Shown in pieces: positions 1 through 8,194 of a stretch of 34,542 nt of DNA. A program made the position numbers and the translations under genes. The DNA comes from Rodentibacter mrazii (GTDB taxonomy: Bacteria; Pseudomonadota; Gammaproteobacteria; Enterobacterales; Pasteurellaceae). The stretch is from the NCBI RefSeq assembly GCF_001998825.1, contig NZ_MLHG01000014.1, forward strand, positions 1 through 34,542, given 5' to 3'. The notes beneath the pieces were generated by a model. That model had not been told where the DNA came from. It worked only from the letters and a program-made list of their open reading frames with translations, and did no database searches. Position 1 is the first letter of the stretch. Each line of letters opens with the position of its first letter.

Positions 1-35
1 AATTTTGACCGCACTTTTTGTTTAAGGAGACATTT

Positions 36-707
36 ATGAAAAAATTATTTCAGGTTTTATTTACTGTGTTTTTCTTTATGGGGAGCAATACTGTTGCCGC
101 CTCACAAAATAAAAATGCAACAACGAAGCAAGCAGTTAAGCAAACTAAACAGACTCAAGCGAAAAAAACTATAGAGAAAAAAACAACCAAAAAGGTGGTA
201 GAAAAGAAAAAAGCGGCACAGAAAAAATCGGTAACCAAAGTGAGTAAAACAACTGCCAAAAATCAGGCTTCAACCGGTAAAAAAGTAGTGAAATCACAGT
301 TGGTTAAGAACCAGAAAAAAGAAAAGAAAAAAGCTGAAAAAATGAAAAAAACAGTACAAACAGTTTCAGCAAAGAAAATTGAAAAGGTGGAAAACCAAGC
401 TCACACATCAAAAAATACACAGACTAAACAAACGCCAAAAGCCGTTATCGTGCCAAAATGCCAAGATAACCATGTCGCTAAAGTGCTTTCTGACGCATTT
501 AAGCAACAGGGTCAGGTAACGGCAACGCAAATGACCGTGAAACAAATTAGACAAGTATATGAAACACAATATTATCCGCAGCAAAGTATTCGGAGCTGTC
601 ATGCGTTGGTGGAAACCCAAGGTAAACAGTATCAAACGGATTATAGTGTTATTTTGAATGGAAACGGTTTTTTTGTTCAGGTAGAAAATGCTCAAGCGAT
701 GCGTTAA
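36..707 (+). CDS. Lys-rich exported protein of unknown function
   Basis: I do not recognise the family. The 223-residue protein starts at an ATG preceded by AAGGAGA six bases upstream. Residues 1-22 look like a Sec signal peptide: a KK start, a hydrophobic run rich in Phe, and a TVAAS end. Residues 24-138 are a low-complexity Lys/Thr/Gln linker with many KK and KKK runs. Residues 139-223 form a more ordinary domain with two cysteines (C142, C188) that could form a disulfide. This looks like a periplasmic or surface protein with a long basic linker that may contact an anionic polymer such as peptidoglycan or DNA; that is inference. An uptake signal lies just upstream at 8-16 and a terminator-like hairpin follows, so it is probably its own transcription unit. 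Confidence 0.75.
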   Translation: MKKLFQVLFTVFFFMGSNTVAASQNKNATTKQAVKQTKQTQAKKTIEKKTTKKVVEKKKAAQKKSVTKVSKTTAKNQASTGKKVVKSQLVKNQKKEKKKAEKMKKTVQTVSAKKIEKVENQAHTSKNTQTKQTPKAVIVPKCQDNHVAKVLSDAFKQQGQVTATQMTVKQIRQVYETQYYPQQSIRSCHALVETQGKQYQTDYSVILNGNGFFVQVENAQAMR

Positions 708-717
708 ATGGGGATAG

Positions 718-746
718 AAATAAGGTGCACATCGTACCTTATTTTA
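718..746 (+). terminator. Hairpin terminator after the Lys-rich protein gene
   Basis: Arms AAATAAGGT (718-726) and ACCTTATTT (736-744) pair perfectly over 9 bp with a 9-base loop, and a T-rich stretch follows. It sits 11 bases after the stop codon at 707. Confidence 0.65.
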
Positions 747-1039
747 GTTTTGTTATACGTAATATCTTCATTTCCTTTCTAATAATTCCTCTATTCAATC
801 TTTCGCGCAATTGTAATGAATAATTCCACTTCATTTTTCAATGTTATGTTGCACTTGCGCAATACTGACATTCAATATGGGCGTAGGGGAAGATTGTGTA
901 TCCAATATCAATAAGTTATCGGGTAGGGCGTACTTGGTATGTTTCTACATTTTGTCTAAATTTTTCATTTTTGAGTTTGCTACGCCGGCATTGTTGTAAA
1001 GTGTGGGGAGGGCGGTTGCTTTTAGCATAATCTTACAAG
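747..1039. other. Intergenic stretch without a convincing gene
   Basis: The 399 bases between the first gene and phoU hold the terminator at the left and the phoU promoter at the right. In between I see only AT-rich sequence and one 40-codon ORF (877-999) without a ribosome binding site. I find no tRNA-like fold, no uptake signal and no recognisable pseudogene. Confidence 0.5.
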
Positions 1040-1073
1040 TTGTCATATTCCTGAAATATTTCTCTTCTATACT
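1040..1073 (+). promoter_or_regulatory. PhoB box and -10 of the phoU promoter
   Basis: TTGTCAT (1040-1046) and CTGAAAT (1051-1057) form an 11-base direct repeat like a PhoB box, followed by a -10 TATACT (1068-1073). The same elements at the same spacing lie before pstS. This predicts induction by phosphate starvation through PhoB, which is encoded in this window. Confidence 0.7.
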
Positions 1074-1106
1074 TCGAACGCATTTAATTTATTTTTAAGG
1101 ATCAAA

Positions 1107-1808
1107 ATGAAAAATCAGCATATTTCTTCACATTTTAATCAAGAATTGGAAGGCGTTCGCACAGAAGTTATGCAAATGGGCGGGATAGTCGAGCAGCAAA
1201 TTCAAATTATTCTGCAAAGCCTGAGCCAAGCTAATCCGCAAGGGTTACAGGAAGTTATTGAGAGTGAAAAGAAAATTAATGAAATGGAAGAGTTAATTGA
1301 TGATCACTGCCAAACAATTATTGCTCGACGCCAACCTGCAGCCGGTGATTTACGTTTTGTTTTAACGACTTCCAGAATTATTGTTGATCTGGAACGTATT
1401 GGCGACGAGCTAAAAAAAATTGCTTTCTATACAAATAATTTATTAATTAATAACAAAATTTCTGCTTCCGGTTTATACGATACCCACCGTATTTTAGAAA
1501 TGTCATCTGTAATGATTCGTCGTGCTTTGGACGCTTTCGCCCGACTTGATGAAAATGCGGCGGTCGAATTACGTTTATCCGATGAAAAATTAGATATGGA
1601 TTATCGTAATCAATTACGCTTACTCACCACCAATATTTTTGAACAGCCTCAAAATATCAGCACTTGGATTGATGTCATGATGATGAATAAAGCTGTAGAG
1701 CGGATTGGCGATCATGCTAAAAATATCGCGGAACATGTTGTGTATTTAGTTCGTGGTATTGATATTCGCCATAAAGAGTTGGCGGAAATTGAGTCTAATT
1801 TAAAATAA
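1107..1808 (+). CDS. phoU: PhoU phosphate signalling regulator
   Basis: The 233-residue protein matches PhoU in length and pattern: two repeated three-helix units, each carrying the conserved metal-binding and 'ERIGD' type motifs (LERIGDELKKIAF near residue 95, VERIGDHAKNIAEHVVYLVRG near residue 200). PhoU links the PstSCAB transporter to the sensor PhoR and keeps the Pho response off when phosphate is plentiful. The start follows TAAGGATC. In E. coli phoU is the last gene of the pst operon; here it is first, has its own PhoB box, and is separated from pstS by 156 bases with a second PhoB promoter. Confidence 0.95.
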   Translation: MKNQHISSHFNQELEGVRTEVMQMGGIVEQQIQIILQSLSQANPQGLQEVIESEKKINEMEELIDDHCQTIIARRQPAAGDLRFVLTTSRIIVDLERIGDELKKIAFYTNNLLINNKISASGLYDTHRILEMSSVMIRRALDAFARLDENAAVELRLSDEKLDMDYRNQLRLLTTNIFEQPQNISTWIDVMMMNKAVERIGDHAKNIAEHVVYLVRGIDIRHKELAEIESNLK

Positions 1809-1888
1809 GTGTGAAAAGTGCGGTTGATTTTTTCCTTGTTTTAAAATGCGGACAAAGCGAATTCCACTTGATGGAAATAAATGTTTGT

Positions 1889-1922
1889 TTGTCATACTTA
1901 TGAAATATTTCTTTACTATATT
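1889..1922 (+). promoter_or_regulatory. PhoB box and -10 of the pstS promoter
   Basis: TTGTCAT (1889-1895) is repeated 11 bases later as ATGAAAT (1900-1906), and a -10 TATATT lies at 1917-1922. The distance from box to -10 (28 bases) is identical to that at the phoU promoter, which makes both calls mutually supportive. Confidence 0.72.
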
Positions 1923-1964
1923 AACGGCGTGACTACTTAATCATCCAAACTTAAGGAGAATACA

Positions 1965-2984
1965 ATGAAAATACGTACTGTCACTCTTGCTTTATTGTCT
2001 ATTTTTGCTTTCAGCCAAGCGGCAAAAGCAACAACGGTAACCGGAGCAGGGGCTTCTTTTCCTCAACCGGTTTATGTGCAATGGGCAATGAATTATAAGG
2101 CTGAAACCGGTAATCAAATAAATTATCAGTCTATCGGCTCTTCCGGTGGTGTAAAACAAATTATCTCCGGTACTGTTGATTTTGGTGCATCAGACTCACC
2201 AATGAAAGAAGATGATCTTGAAAAAAATAATCTTGTCCAATTCCCAACCGTTATTGGCGGTGTTGTACCGGTAATCAATGTAGAGGGAATAAAACCCGGA
2301 GAATTAAAATTAACCGGTGAATTGTTAGCCGATATTTATTTAGGAAAAATTACTCATTGGAATGATGAAAAAATTAAGCAATTAAATCCTTCGTTAAATT
2401 TACCGGATAAAGCGATCACAACTGTGTTTCGTGCAGATGGATCCGGTACGAGTTTTATCTTTACCCACTATTTAAGCCAAGTTTCATCAGATTGGAAAGA
2501 TAAAGTCGGTGCGGCGAATACGGTGAAATGGCCAACTTCTGCAAGTGGTGCGGCAGGAAAAGGTAATGAGGGCGTATCAATCTATGTAGGACGTGTTAAG
2601 AATTCCATCGGCTATGTTGAGTATGCTTATGCGAAACAAAATAAAATGACTCACGTTCAGTTAAAGAATGCTGCGGGTAACTTTGTTTTGCCTTCCCAAG
2701 AAAGTTTTGCTGCGGCCGCAAACGTTGATTGGAATAAAGCAAAAGGATTCAGTTTAGTATTGACTAACCAGCCTTCTGAGAAAGCGTGGCCACTCGCTGC
2801 CGCAACCTTTATCTTAGTACCGAAAAACGTAGCGGATAAGCAAAGAGCGGAAACAGTCTTGGATTTCTTTGACTGGGCATACAAAAAAGGCAATGAGCAA
2901 GCACAAAAACTGGATTATGTACCTTTACCGGATAATGTAAAACAGCTTGTGCGTGATGAATGGAAAAAAGTTAATTTGAAATAA
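1965..2984 (+). CDS. pstS: PstS periplasmic phosphate-binding protein
   Basis: This 339-residue protein is the substrate-binding component of the high-affinity phosphate ABC transporter. Residues 1-22 form a signal peptide ending AKA. The mature protein begins with the family motif TVTGAGASFPQPVY and has the other phosphate-contacting segments: SIGSSGG, DFGASDSPM and RADGSGTSFIF. The start follows AAGGAG. It opens a pstS-pstC-pstA-pstB-phoB-phoR gene line. A strong hairpin without a T-run directly follows it and probably raises pstS transcript abundance over the membrane genes. Confidence 0.96.
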   Translation: MKIRTVTLALLSIFAFSQAAKATTVTGAGASFPQPVYVQWAMNYKAETGNQINYQSIGSSGGVKQIISGTVDFGASDSPMKEDDLEKNNLVQFPTVIGGVVPVINVEGIKPGELKLTGELLADIYLGKITHWNDEKIKQLNPSLNLPDKAITTVFRADGSGTSFIFTHYLSQVSSDWKDKVGAANTVKWPTSASGAAGKGNEGVSIYVGRVKNSIGYVEYAYAKQNKMTHVQLKNAAGNFVLPSQESFAAAANVDWNKAKGFSLVLTNQPSEKAWPLAAATFILVPKNVADKQRAETVLDFFDWAYKKGNEQAQKLDYVPLPDNVKQLVRDEWKKVNLK

Positions 2985-2990
2985 AAAATG

Positions 2991-3018
2991 TATTCCCTCC
3001 CTTTAACGGGAGGGAATA
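2991..3018 (+). other. Intercistronic hairpin between pstS and pstC
   Basis: TATTCCCTCCC (2991-3001) and GGGAGGGAATA (3008-3018) pair perfectly over 11 bp with a six-base loop. No T-run follows, so it is unlikely to be an intrinsic terminator. Its place after the first gene of an ABC-transporter operon suggests an RNA-stability or processing element that protects the pstS message. Its right arm abuts the pstC ribosome binding site. Confidence 0.65.
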
Positions 3019-3025
3019 AGGAAAA

Positions 3026-3976
3026 ATGATGACACTTTCCCAAAAACTAAAACAACAAGCACTTATTGATGCTTTATTTGTTAATACTACCCGTTTTTTT
3101 GCTTTGTTTGTGCTAGCGATACTCAGTGGCATTTTACTCTCATTGATTATTGGCGCTTATCCCGCAATGCAACAATTTGGTTTTGAATTTTTTAGTTCAA
3201 ACGAATGGGATACCGTACAAGGCAAATATGGTGCACTAGCGCCTATATACGGTACATTAGTGACTTCTATTATTGCGCTGATTATTGCTGTGCCGGTGAG
3301 CTTCGGGATTGCGGTTTTTCTTACCGAACTTTGTCCTGTGGTACTACGTCGTCCATTAAGTATCGCAATAGAATTATTAGCCGGTATTCCTTCAATCATT
3401 TACGGGATGTGGGGGTTGTTTGTGTTTGCCCCTATATTTTCCGAAACGGTTCAACCGTTTATGATTGAACATTTTAGCGATATTCCGTTAATCGGCGTGT
3501 TATTTGATGGTATTCCAATGGGAATAGGATTATTTGCGGCAGGTTTAATCCTTGCGATTATGATAATTCCTTATATCGCCTCGGTGATGCGCGATGTATT
3601 TGAAGTAACGCCGACAATGTTAAAAGAGTCTGCCTATGGTTTAGGTTGTACCCGCTGGGAAGTTATTCGTCGCATTGTACTACCTTATACTAAGGTGGGG
3701 GTAATAGGCGGCGTGATTCTCGGCTTAGGTCGTGCTTTAGGTGAAACAATGGCGGTTACCTTTGTTATTGGTAATACCTTTAATATCAGTGCGAGTTTAA
3801 ATAACTCCGGTGTATCGATCACGTCTGCACTTGCAAATGAATTTGCGGAAGCCGTTGATCCAATGCATTTGTCCTCCTTACTTTATCTCGGATTAATTCT
3901 TTTTGTTATAACATTTACCGTACTGTGCTTGTCAAAATTACTATTATTAAAAGCGGTAAAATCAGAGGGACGCTAG
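3026..3976 (+). CDS. pstC: PstC phosphate ABC transporter permease
   Basis: This is an integral inner-membrane permease of 316 residues with six predicted membrane helices, beginning at about residue 24. The cytoplasmic coupling motif for PstB is visible as [21 protein letters not shown] around residue 200, followed by [12 protein letters not shown]. Two ATGs lie in tandem at 3026 and 3029; the second is better spaced from AAGGA (3018-3022). It pairs with PstA to form the phosphate channel. The pstA start follows its TAG stop with no spacer, so the two are probably translationally coupled. Confidence 0.95.
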   Translation: MMTLSQKLKQQALIDALFVNTTRFFALFVLAILSGILLSLIIGAYPAMQQFGFEFFSSNEWDTVQGKYGALAPIYGTLVTSIIALIIAVPVSFGIAVFLTELCPVVLRRPLSIAIELLAGIPSIIYGMWGLFVFAPIFSETVQPFMIEHFSDIPLIGVLFDGIPMGIGLFAAGLILAIMIIPYIASVMRDVFEVTPTMLKESAYGLGCTRWEVIRRIVLPYTKVGVIGGVILGLGRALGETMAVTFVIGNTFNISASLNNSGVSITSALANEFAEAVDPMHLSSLLYLGLILFVITFTVLCLSKLLLLKAVKSEGR

Positions 3977-4828
3977 ATGAAAAACACAATAAATCATTCG
4001 TTATATGTACGCCGCCAGTGGCTTAACCGTTTCTATTTAATGCTAGCTTGGGTAATGATGGGATTCGGTTTATTTTGGCTTGGCTGGATTTTCTATACAC
4101 TTTTGGCAAATGGTATAAACGGATTAGGGCTTCATCTTTTTCGGGTTGATACCTTGCCTCCTGATGCAGGTGGTGGCTTACGCAATGCTATTTGGGGGAG
4201 TTTGCTCATCACCTTATTCGGGCTTTTTATCGGTACGCCAATTGGCATTTTAACTGGTGTTTATTTAGCGGAATTTGGCAGACATAGCAAAATAGCCGGT
4301 ATGACTCGATTTATGAACGATATCTTATTATCAGCACCTTCCATTGTTATCGGTTTATTTATCTATGGCATTATTATTGTAAAGCAAGGGCATTTTTCCG
4401 GTTGGGCGGGTTCTCTTGCATTGTCCTTACTAGTCATTCCTGTTGTCGTACGCACTACTGAGAATATGTTGAAATTAGTACCAAACGGTTTGCGGGAAGC
4501 AGCCTATGCTTTAGGAACACCAAAATGGAAAATGGTTTCAATGGTAACACTGAAAGCCGCGAAAACAGGTGTTTTAACAGGTGTTCTACTTGCATTCGCG
4601 CGAATTTCTGGTGAAACCGCACCTTTGTTATTTACCGCATTAAACAATCAATTTTTCAGTTCGGATATGAATCAACCTATTGCTAATTTGCCAAATGTTA
4701 TCTATCAGTTTGCGATGAGCCCTTACAAAGATTGGCAATCACTTGCTTGGGCGGGGGCACTACTTATCGCATTTACAGTATTAATTACTAATGTAATGGC
4801 GAGAATTTTAGGTCGTAAGAAACACTAA
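3977..4828 (+). CDS. pstA: PstA phosphate ABC transporter permease
   Basis: This is the second permease of the Pst complex, 283 residues with about six membrane helices. The coupling segment [19 protein letters not shown] near residue 175 and the [14 protein letters not shown] motif near residue 210 are typical of PstA. The start codon abuts the pstC stop, with AGAGGGA upstream inside pstC. PstB follows after six bases. Confidence 0.95.
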   Translation: MKNTINHSLYVRRQWLNRFYLMLAWVMMGFGLFWLGWIFYTLLANGINGLGLHLFRVDTLPPDAGGGLRNAIWGSLLITLFGLFIGTPIGILTGVYLAEFGRHSKIAGMTRFMNDILLSAPSIVIGLFIYGIIIVKQGHFSGWAGSLALSLLVIPVVVRTTENMLKLVPNGLREAAYALGTPKWKMVSMVTLKAAKTGVLTGVLLAFARISGETAPLLFTALNNQFFSSDMNQPIANLPNVIYQFAMSPYKDWQSLAWAGALLIAFTVLITNVMARILGRKKH

Positions 4829-4834
4829 GGAATA

Positions 4835-5593
4835 ATGATGAAAACAAAACTCTCAACCCAAAATTTAAATTTTTACTATGGTCATTTCCACGCACTAAAA
4901 AATATTAATGTTGATATTTTAGAAAAAAAAGTTACTGCCTTTATCGGTCCTTCCGGTTGTGGTAAATCCACTTTGTTGCGCATATTTAATCGGATGTATG
5001 ATCTTTATCCTAATATGCGAGCGGAAGGTCAATTATTATTGGATAACAAAAATATTCTTGATGCAGATGTTGATGTTAACTTATTACGAGCTAAAGTCGG
5101 GATGGTTTTCCAAAAACCAACCCCCTTCCCAATGTCCATTTATGACAATGTGACTTTTGGTGTAAAACTATACGAGAAACTCAGCAAAAGTGATTTGGAT
5201 GATCGTGTGGAATGGGCATTAAAAAAATCTGCATTGTGGGCAGAGGTGAAAGATAAATTGAAACAATCCGGTAATTCTCTTTCCGGTGGACAACAACAAC
5301 GTTTATGTATTGCTCGAGCCATAGCTTGTCAGCCCGAAGTGTTATTACTTGATGAACCGACATCCGCTCTTGATCCTATATCAACGGCTTATATTGAAGA
5401 GTTGATTACAGAACTTAAGAATGACTATACTATTGCAATTGTAACCCACAATATGCAGCAAGCAGCACGGGTCTCCGATATGACGGCTTATATGTATCTT
5501 GGCGAGCTTATCGAGATCGGTGATACCAAACAGATCTTTACGAAACCGAAACGTAAAGAAACCGAGGATTATATTACAGGTAAATTCGGTTAA
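4835..5593 (+). CDS. pstB: PstB phosphate ABC transporter ATPase
   Basis: This 252-residue ATPase powers phosphate import. It has Walker A GPSGCGKS (residues 38-45), Q-loop [12 protein letters not shown], signature [15 protein letters not shown], Walker [13 protein letters not shown] and the switch His in IVTHNMQQA. Length and motifs are normal for PstB. Tandem ATGs occur at 4835 and 4838 after AAGGAAT. It is also part of the signalling complex with PhoU and PhoR. Confidence 0.96.
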   Translation: MMKTKLSTQNLNFYYGHFHALKNINVDILEKKVTAFIGPSGCGKSTLLRIFNRMYDLYPNMRAEGQLLLDNKNILDADVDVNLLRAKVGMVFQKPTPFPMSIYDNVTFGVKLYEKLSKSDLDDRVEWALKKSALWAEVKDKLKQSGNSLSGGQQQRLCIARAIACQPEVLLLDEPTSALDPISTAYIEELITELKNDYTIAIVTHNMQQAARVSDMTAYMYLGELIEIGDTKQIFTKPKRKETEDYITGKFG

Positions 5594-5643
5594 AACGGCT
5601 CTAAATTTAACCGCACTTTTCAGAAAAATCCAGGGAGTAGACT

Positions 5644-6339
5644 ATGCCAAAAGCAAATATTTTAGTGGTTGAAGACGAAGAGTCTATTATGACATTAATT
5701 AAATTTATCTTAGAACAAGCCGGTTTTGAGGTACGTACAGCGGAAAATGTACCACAAGCAAGGCAACACATTAATGATCAGCTCCCTCATCTTATTTTAT
5801 TGGACTGGATGCTGCCTGGTGTTTCTGGTGTTGAATTTACCAAAGAATTGCGTTCAATGAAGCGCACGGAAAGTTTACCTATTATTTTATTAACCGCGCG
5901 TAGTGATGAATTAGATAAGGAGAAAGGTTTAAATATCGGTGCTGATGATTATGTTACCAAGCCTTTTTCTCCAAGAGAATTGGTGGCGCGGGTCAATGCA
6001 TTTTTACGTCGTCACCATCCTCATAAAACGGAGCAACCGATCAATATTAAAGGATTAAGTTTAGATCCGGTTAATAAAATTGTGATTGGTAATAATATTA
6101 GGTTAAACTTAGGGGCAACCGAATTTAAATTACTTCACTTCTTTATGACTCACCCAAATCGTCTATACAGCCGTACACAGCTCCTTGATTTTGTTTGGGG
6201 GGATCACGTTTTTATGGAAGAGAGAACTATTGATGTGCATATCCGTCGTTTACGCCAAGCCCTTGAACCAAGTCGATTAGATTGTTTATTACAAACCGTA
6301 CGGGGTTCCGGTTATCGTTTCAATGCGGAAGAAGAATAA
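5644..6339 (+). CDS. phoB: PhoB response regulator
   Basis: This 231-residue OmpR-family transcription factor has a receiver domain with acidic residues near 10-12, the phosphoacceptor D54 (LLLDWMLPG) and the conserved Lys in YVTKPFSPREL. A winged-helix DNA-binding domain covers about residues 130-229 (GATEFKLLHFFMTHP, TIDVHIRRLRQAL). It should bind the two PhoB boxes in this window. The 50-base gap after pstB holds one uptake signal (5610-5618) and GGGAG before the ATG; no PhoB box is obvious here, so it probably shares the pst transcript. PhoR starts within its stop codon (TAATG). Confidence 0.96.
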   Translation: MPKANILVVEDEESIMTLIKFILEQAGFEVRTAENVPQARQHINDQLPHLILLDWMLPGVSGVEFTKELRSMKRTESLPIILLTARSDELDKEKGLNIGADDYVTKPFSPRELVARVNAFLRRHHPHKTEQPINIKGLSLDPVNKIVIGNNIRLNLGATEFKLLHFFMTHPNRLYSRTQLLDFVWGDHVFMEERTIDVHIRRLRQALEPSRLDCLLQTVRGSGYRFNAEEE

Positions 6340-7634
6340 TGAAATTATTTTTTCCGACCTTATTCAGATTAATCCTCACTCTATTTTGTTCTGCCGGAGT
6401 GGGCTATTTAATTGCCGGTACGGAAATGATGTGGATTTCGCTGAATATCGTATTGCTAGGGTGGATAAGTATTCAGCTATTTTATTTAGTTCGCTTAATT
6501 CGTTGGTTAAACGATCAGGAAAATCCGATACAGGGTTTTGGACTTTGGGGACATATTTTTGAGAAAATTTTATCTTTACGGAAAGCCAGTATAAAACGTA
6601 AAAAGGAACTTTCCGCTTCTCTGGATCGTTTTAATCAAGTGATAGAAGCTATTCCCAGTGGAATTGTTATTTTAACCGAAGGTCGTATTGAATGGTTTAA
6701 CCCTCTTGCTTGCAAACATCTTAATCTGAACTATGAAAATGATCTTAAAGGTATCCTGCAAAATCTCATCCGTTTACCTGAGTTCCAACAATTTCTACAA
6801 AAGAAACTGGAAAATGAGCCTCTTACATTAAAAGTTAGTTTACCTAACGGAAATTATTTCAAGCGAATTTTACGAATCAGCCGCCAACCTTTCTATCAAA
6901 ATAGCGAATTATTAATCACACAAGATATTACTCAAGAAGAACAATTAGATGATGCTCAAATTGCCTTTGTTGCCAATGTTTCGCACGAGTTACGAACACC
7001 ACTTACGGTGATTAACGGTTTTATAGAAACATTATCGGATATGCCCGATTTAGCGATTGAACAACGCCAACAATTCTTAGGTTTAATGCAAAAAGAAGGG
7101 CAGCGAATGTTAAACCTTTTATCGGATTTACTGACGCTGTCTCGTTTAGAACGCGGGCAGTCCACTGCCGGAGAATTTCAACATTTTGATTTATCCAAAA
7201 TGGTTCATCAGGTTGTTGAGGCTACACAAAATTTTTCACGAGAAAAGCATAAGTTTATTGTGAAAATTGAACCGAATATTCATTTTTATGGATTGGAACC
7301 TGAGTTATACAGCGCATTAAGTAATATGACTTTCAATGCGGTTCGATATACGCCGGAAAAAGGCATGATTACAATTCAGCTTACTAAACTGGCAGATAAA
7401 GCATTTTTTTCTGTAACTGATACCGGTGTTGGTATTGCGGCGGAACATATCCCTCGATTAACAGAACGTTTTTATCGTGTTGATAATGCCCGCTCACGTC
7501 AAACCGGTGGAACGGGGCTTGGTCTCTCTATTACCAAATTTGCGTTGGCAAAATACAATGCGGAATTGGAAATAAAAAGTGAGTTAGGGAAGGGGAGTTG
7601 CTTTAAAGTCGCACTCCCTATAAGCAAATTATAG
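6339..7634 (+). CDS. phoR: PhoR phosphate sensor histidine kinase
   Basis: This is the 431-residue sensor kinase partner of PhoB. Two N-terminal membrane helices (about residues 7-28 and 32-54) anchor it. A PAS domain follows (about 95-200), then HisKA with the phosphorylated H216 in NVSHELRTPLT, then an ATPase domain with N-box NAVRYTPEKG, DTGVGI and GGTGLGLSI. The large periplasmic loop of many sensors is absent, as is normal for PhoR, which senses through PstSCAB-PhoU. The ATG at 6339 overlaps the phoB stop by one base. A longer in-frame ORF from 6282 runs inside phoB and lacks support. Confidence 0.95.
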   Translation: MKLFFPTLFRLILTLFCSAGVGYLIAGTEMMWISLNIVLLGWISIQLFYLVRLIRWLNDQENPIQGFGLWGHIFEKILSLRKASIKRKKELSASLDRFNQVIEAIPSGIVILTEGRIEWFNPLACKHLNLNYENDLKGILQNLIRLPEFQQFLQKKLENEPLTLKVSLPNGNYFKRILRISRQPFYQNSELLITQDITQEEQLDDAQIAFVANVSHELRTPLTVINGFIETLSDMPDLAIEQRQQFLGLMQKEGQRMLNLLSDLLTLSRLERGQSTAGEFQHFDLSKMVHQVVEATQNFSREKHKFIVKIEPNIHFYGLEPELYSALSNMTFNAVRYTPEKGMITIQLTKLADKAFFSVTDTGVGIAAEHIPRLTERFYRVDNARSRQTGGTGLGLSITKFALAKYNAELEIKSELGKGSCFKVALPISKL

Positions 7635-7667
7635 AAATGGCTAATTCAGATCAAGATGAACATACAC

Positions 7668-8126
7668 TTATTCAAAAAATACTGATTCATTCCCAATAAA
7701 GTGTGAAAATTGTTCAGAAGAAAAACCGTGGGAAAGCATATAGTTCCAAATTTTCTGTTTTATTTTTGGAGCGTGTTTTTCTGTGTAATTAGGAAATTTT
7801 TTACGTAAAACTATAAAAGCAAGCTCGGACCAATTTATATCACATTCCGCGAATACTTCAGTAATAATAGCTGACGGCACTCCTTTTAAATGTTTTAGTT
7901 CTTGTCTGATTCTATTCTCGCCATAGCCTCGTTGGCTACGATAATACAAATAGTTTTCTGCAAAGCGTTTATCATTCTGCCAATTTTTTTGTTGGCAATG
8001 TATAATCACTTCATCAATTTCTAGTTCGGAAAAGGCTTTTTCTTGCATTTTATTGCGGAGTTCAAACTCACTGTATTCACGGCGGGCAAGTAAATTAATA
8101 ACATAACTCAGTGCAATAGAAGACAT
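7668..8126 (-). CDS. recX: RecX recombination regulator
   Basis: This is a small all-helical regulator of about 152 residues that binds RecA filaments and modulates their activity. Typical RecX segments are present: LLARREYSEFELRNKM, the NWQNDKRFAENYLYYRSQRGYGENRIRQELKHLKG block, and a C-terminal third repeat. The start is ambiguous among GTG 8132, ATG 8129 and ATG 8126; I chose 8126 because it is best spaced (five bases) from AGGAG. It lies 68 bases downstream of recA, behind an uptake-signal hairpin that probably limits read-through, so RecX should be made at a small fraction of RecA. Confidence 0.9.
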   Translation of the reverse strand: MSSIALSYVINLLARREYSEFELRNKMQEKAFSELEIDEVIIHCQQKNWQNDKRFAENYLYYRSQRGYGENRIRQELKHLKGVPSAIITEVFAECDINWSELAFIVLRKKFPNYTEKHAPKIKQKIWNYMLSHGFSSEQFSHFIGNESVFFE

Positions 8127-8141
8127 CATCACTCCTTAGAG

Positions 8142-8171
8142 AAAAAGTGCGGGCAAAATTGACCGCACTTT
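8142..8171 (-). terminator. Uptake-signal hairpin between recA and recX
   Basis: On the minus strand AAAGTGCGG (8171-8163) pairs with CCGCACTTT (8152-8144) over 9 bp, followed by a short T-run. One arm is a perfect uptake signal and the other is one base off the 9-mer. It probably terminates most recA transcripts, with some reading through into recX. Confidence 0.6.
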
Positions 8172-8194
8172 AAAGGGCTAAAATAACGGGTAAA

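Noticed and set aside
877-999. 40-codon plus-strand ORF between the first gene and phoU
   Set aside because: No ribosome binding site, no recognisable domain, and a length expected by chance in AT-rich DNA.
6282-6338. N-terminal extension of PhoR
   Set aside because: It lies inside the phoB C-terminal coding region; the ATG overlapping the phoB stop is the usual arrangement.
7637-7699. 20-codon ORF after phoR (MANSDQDEHTLIQK...)
   Set aside because: It overlaps the end of recX on the other strand and has no ribosome binding site; treated as chance.
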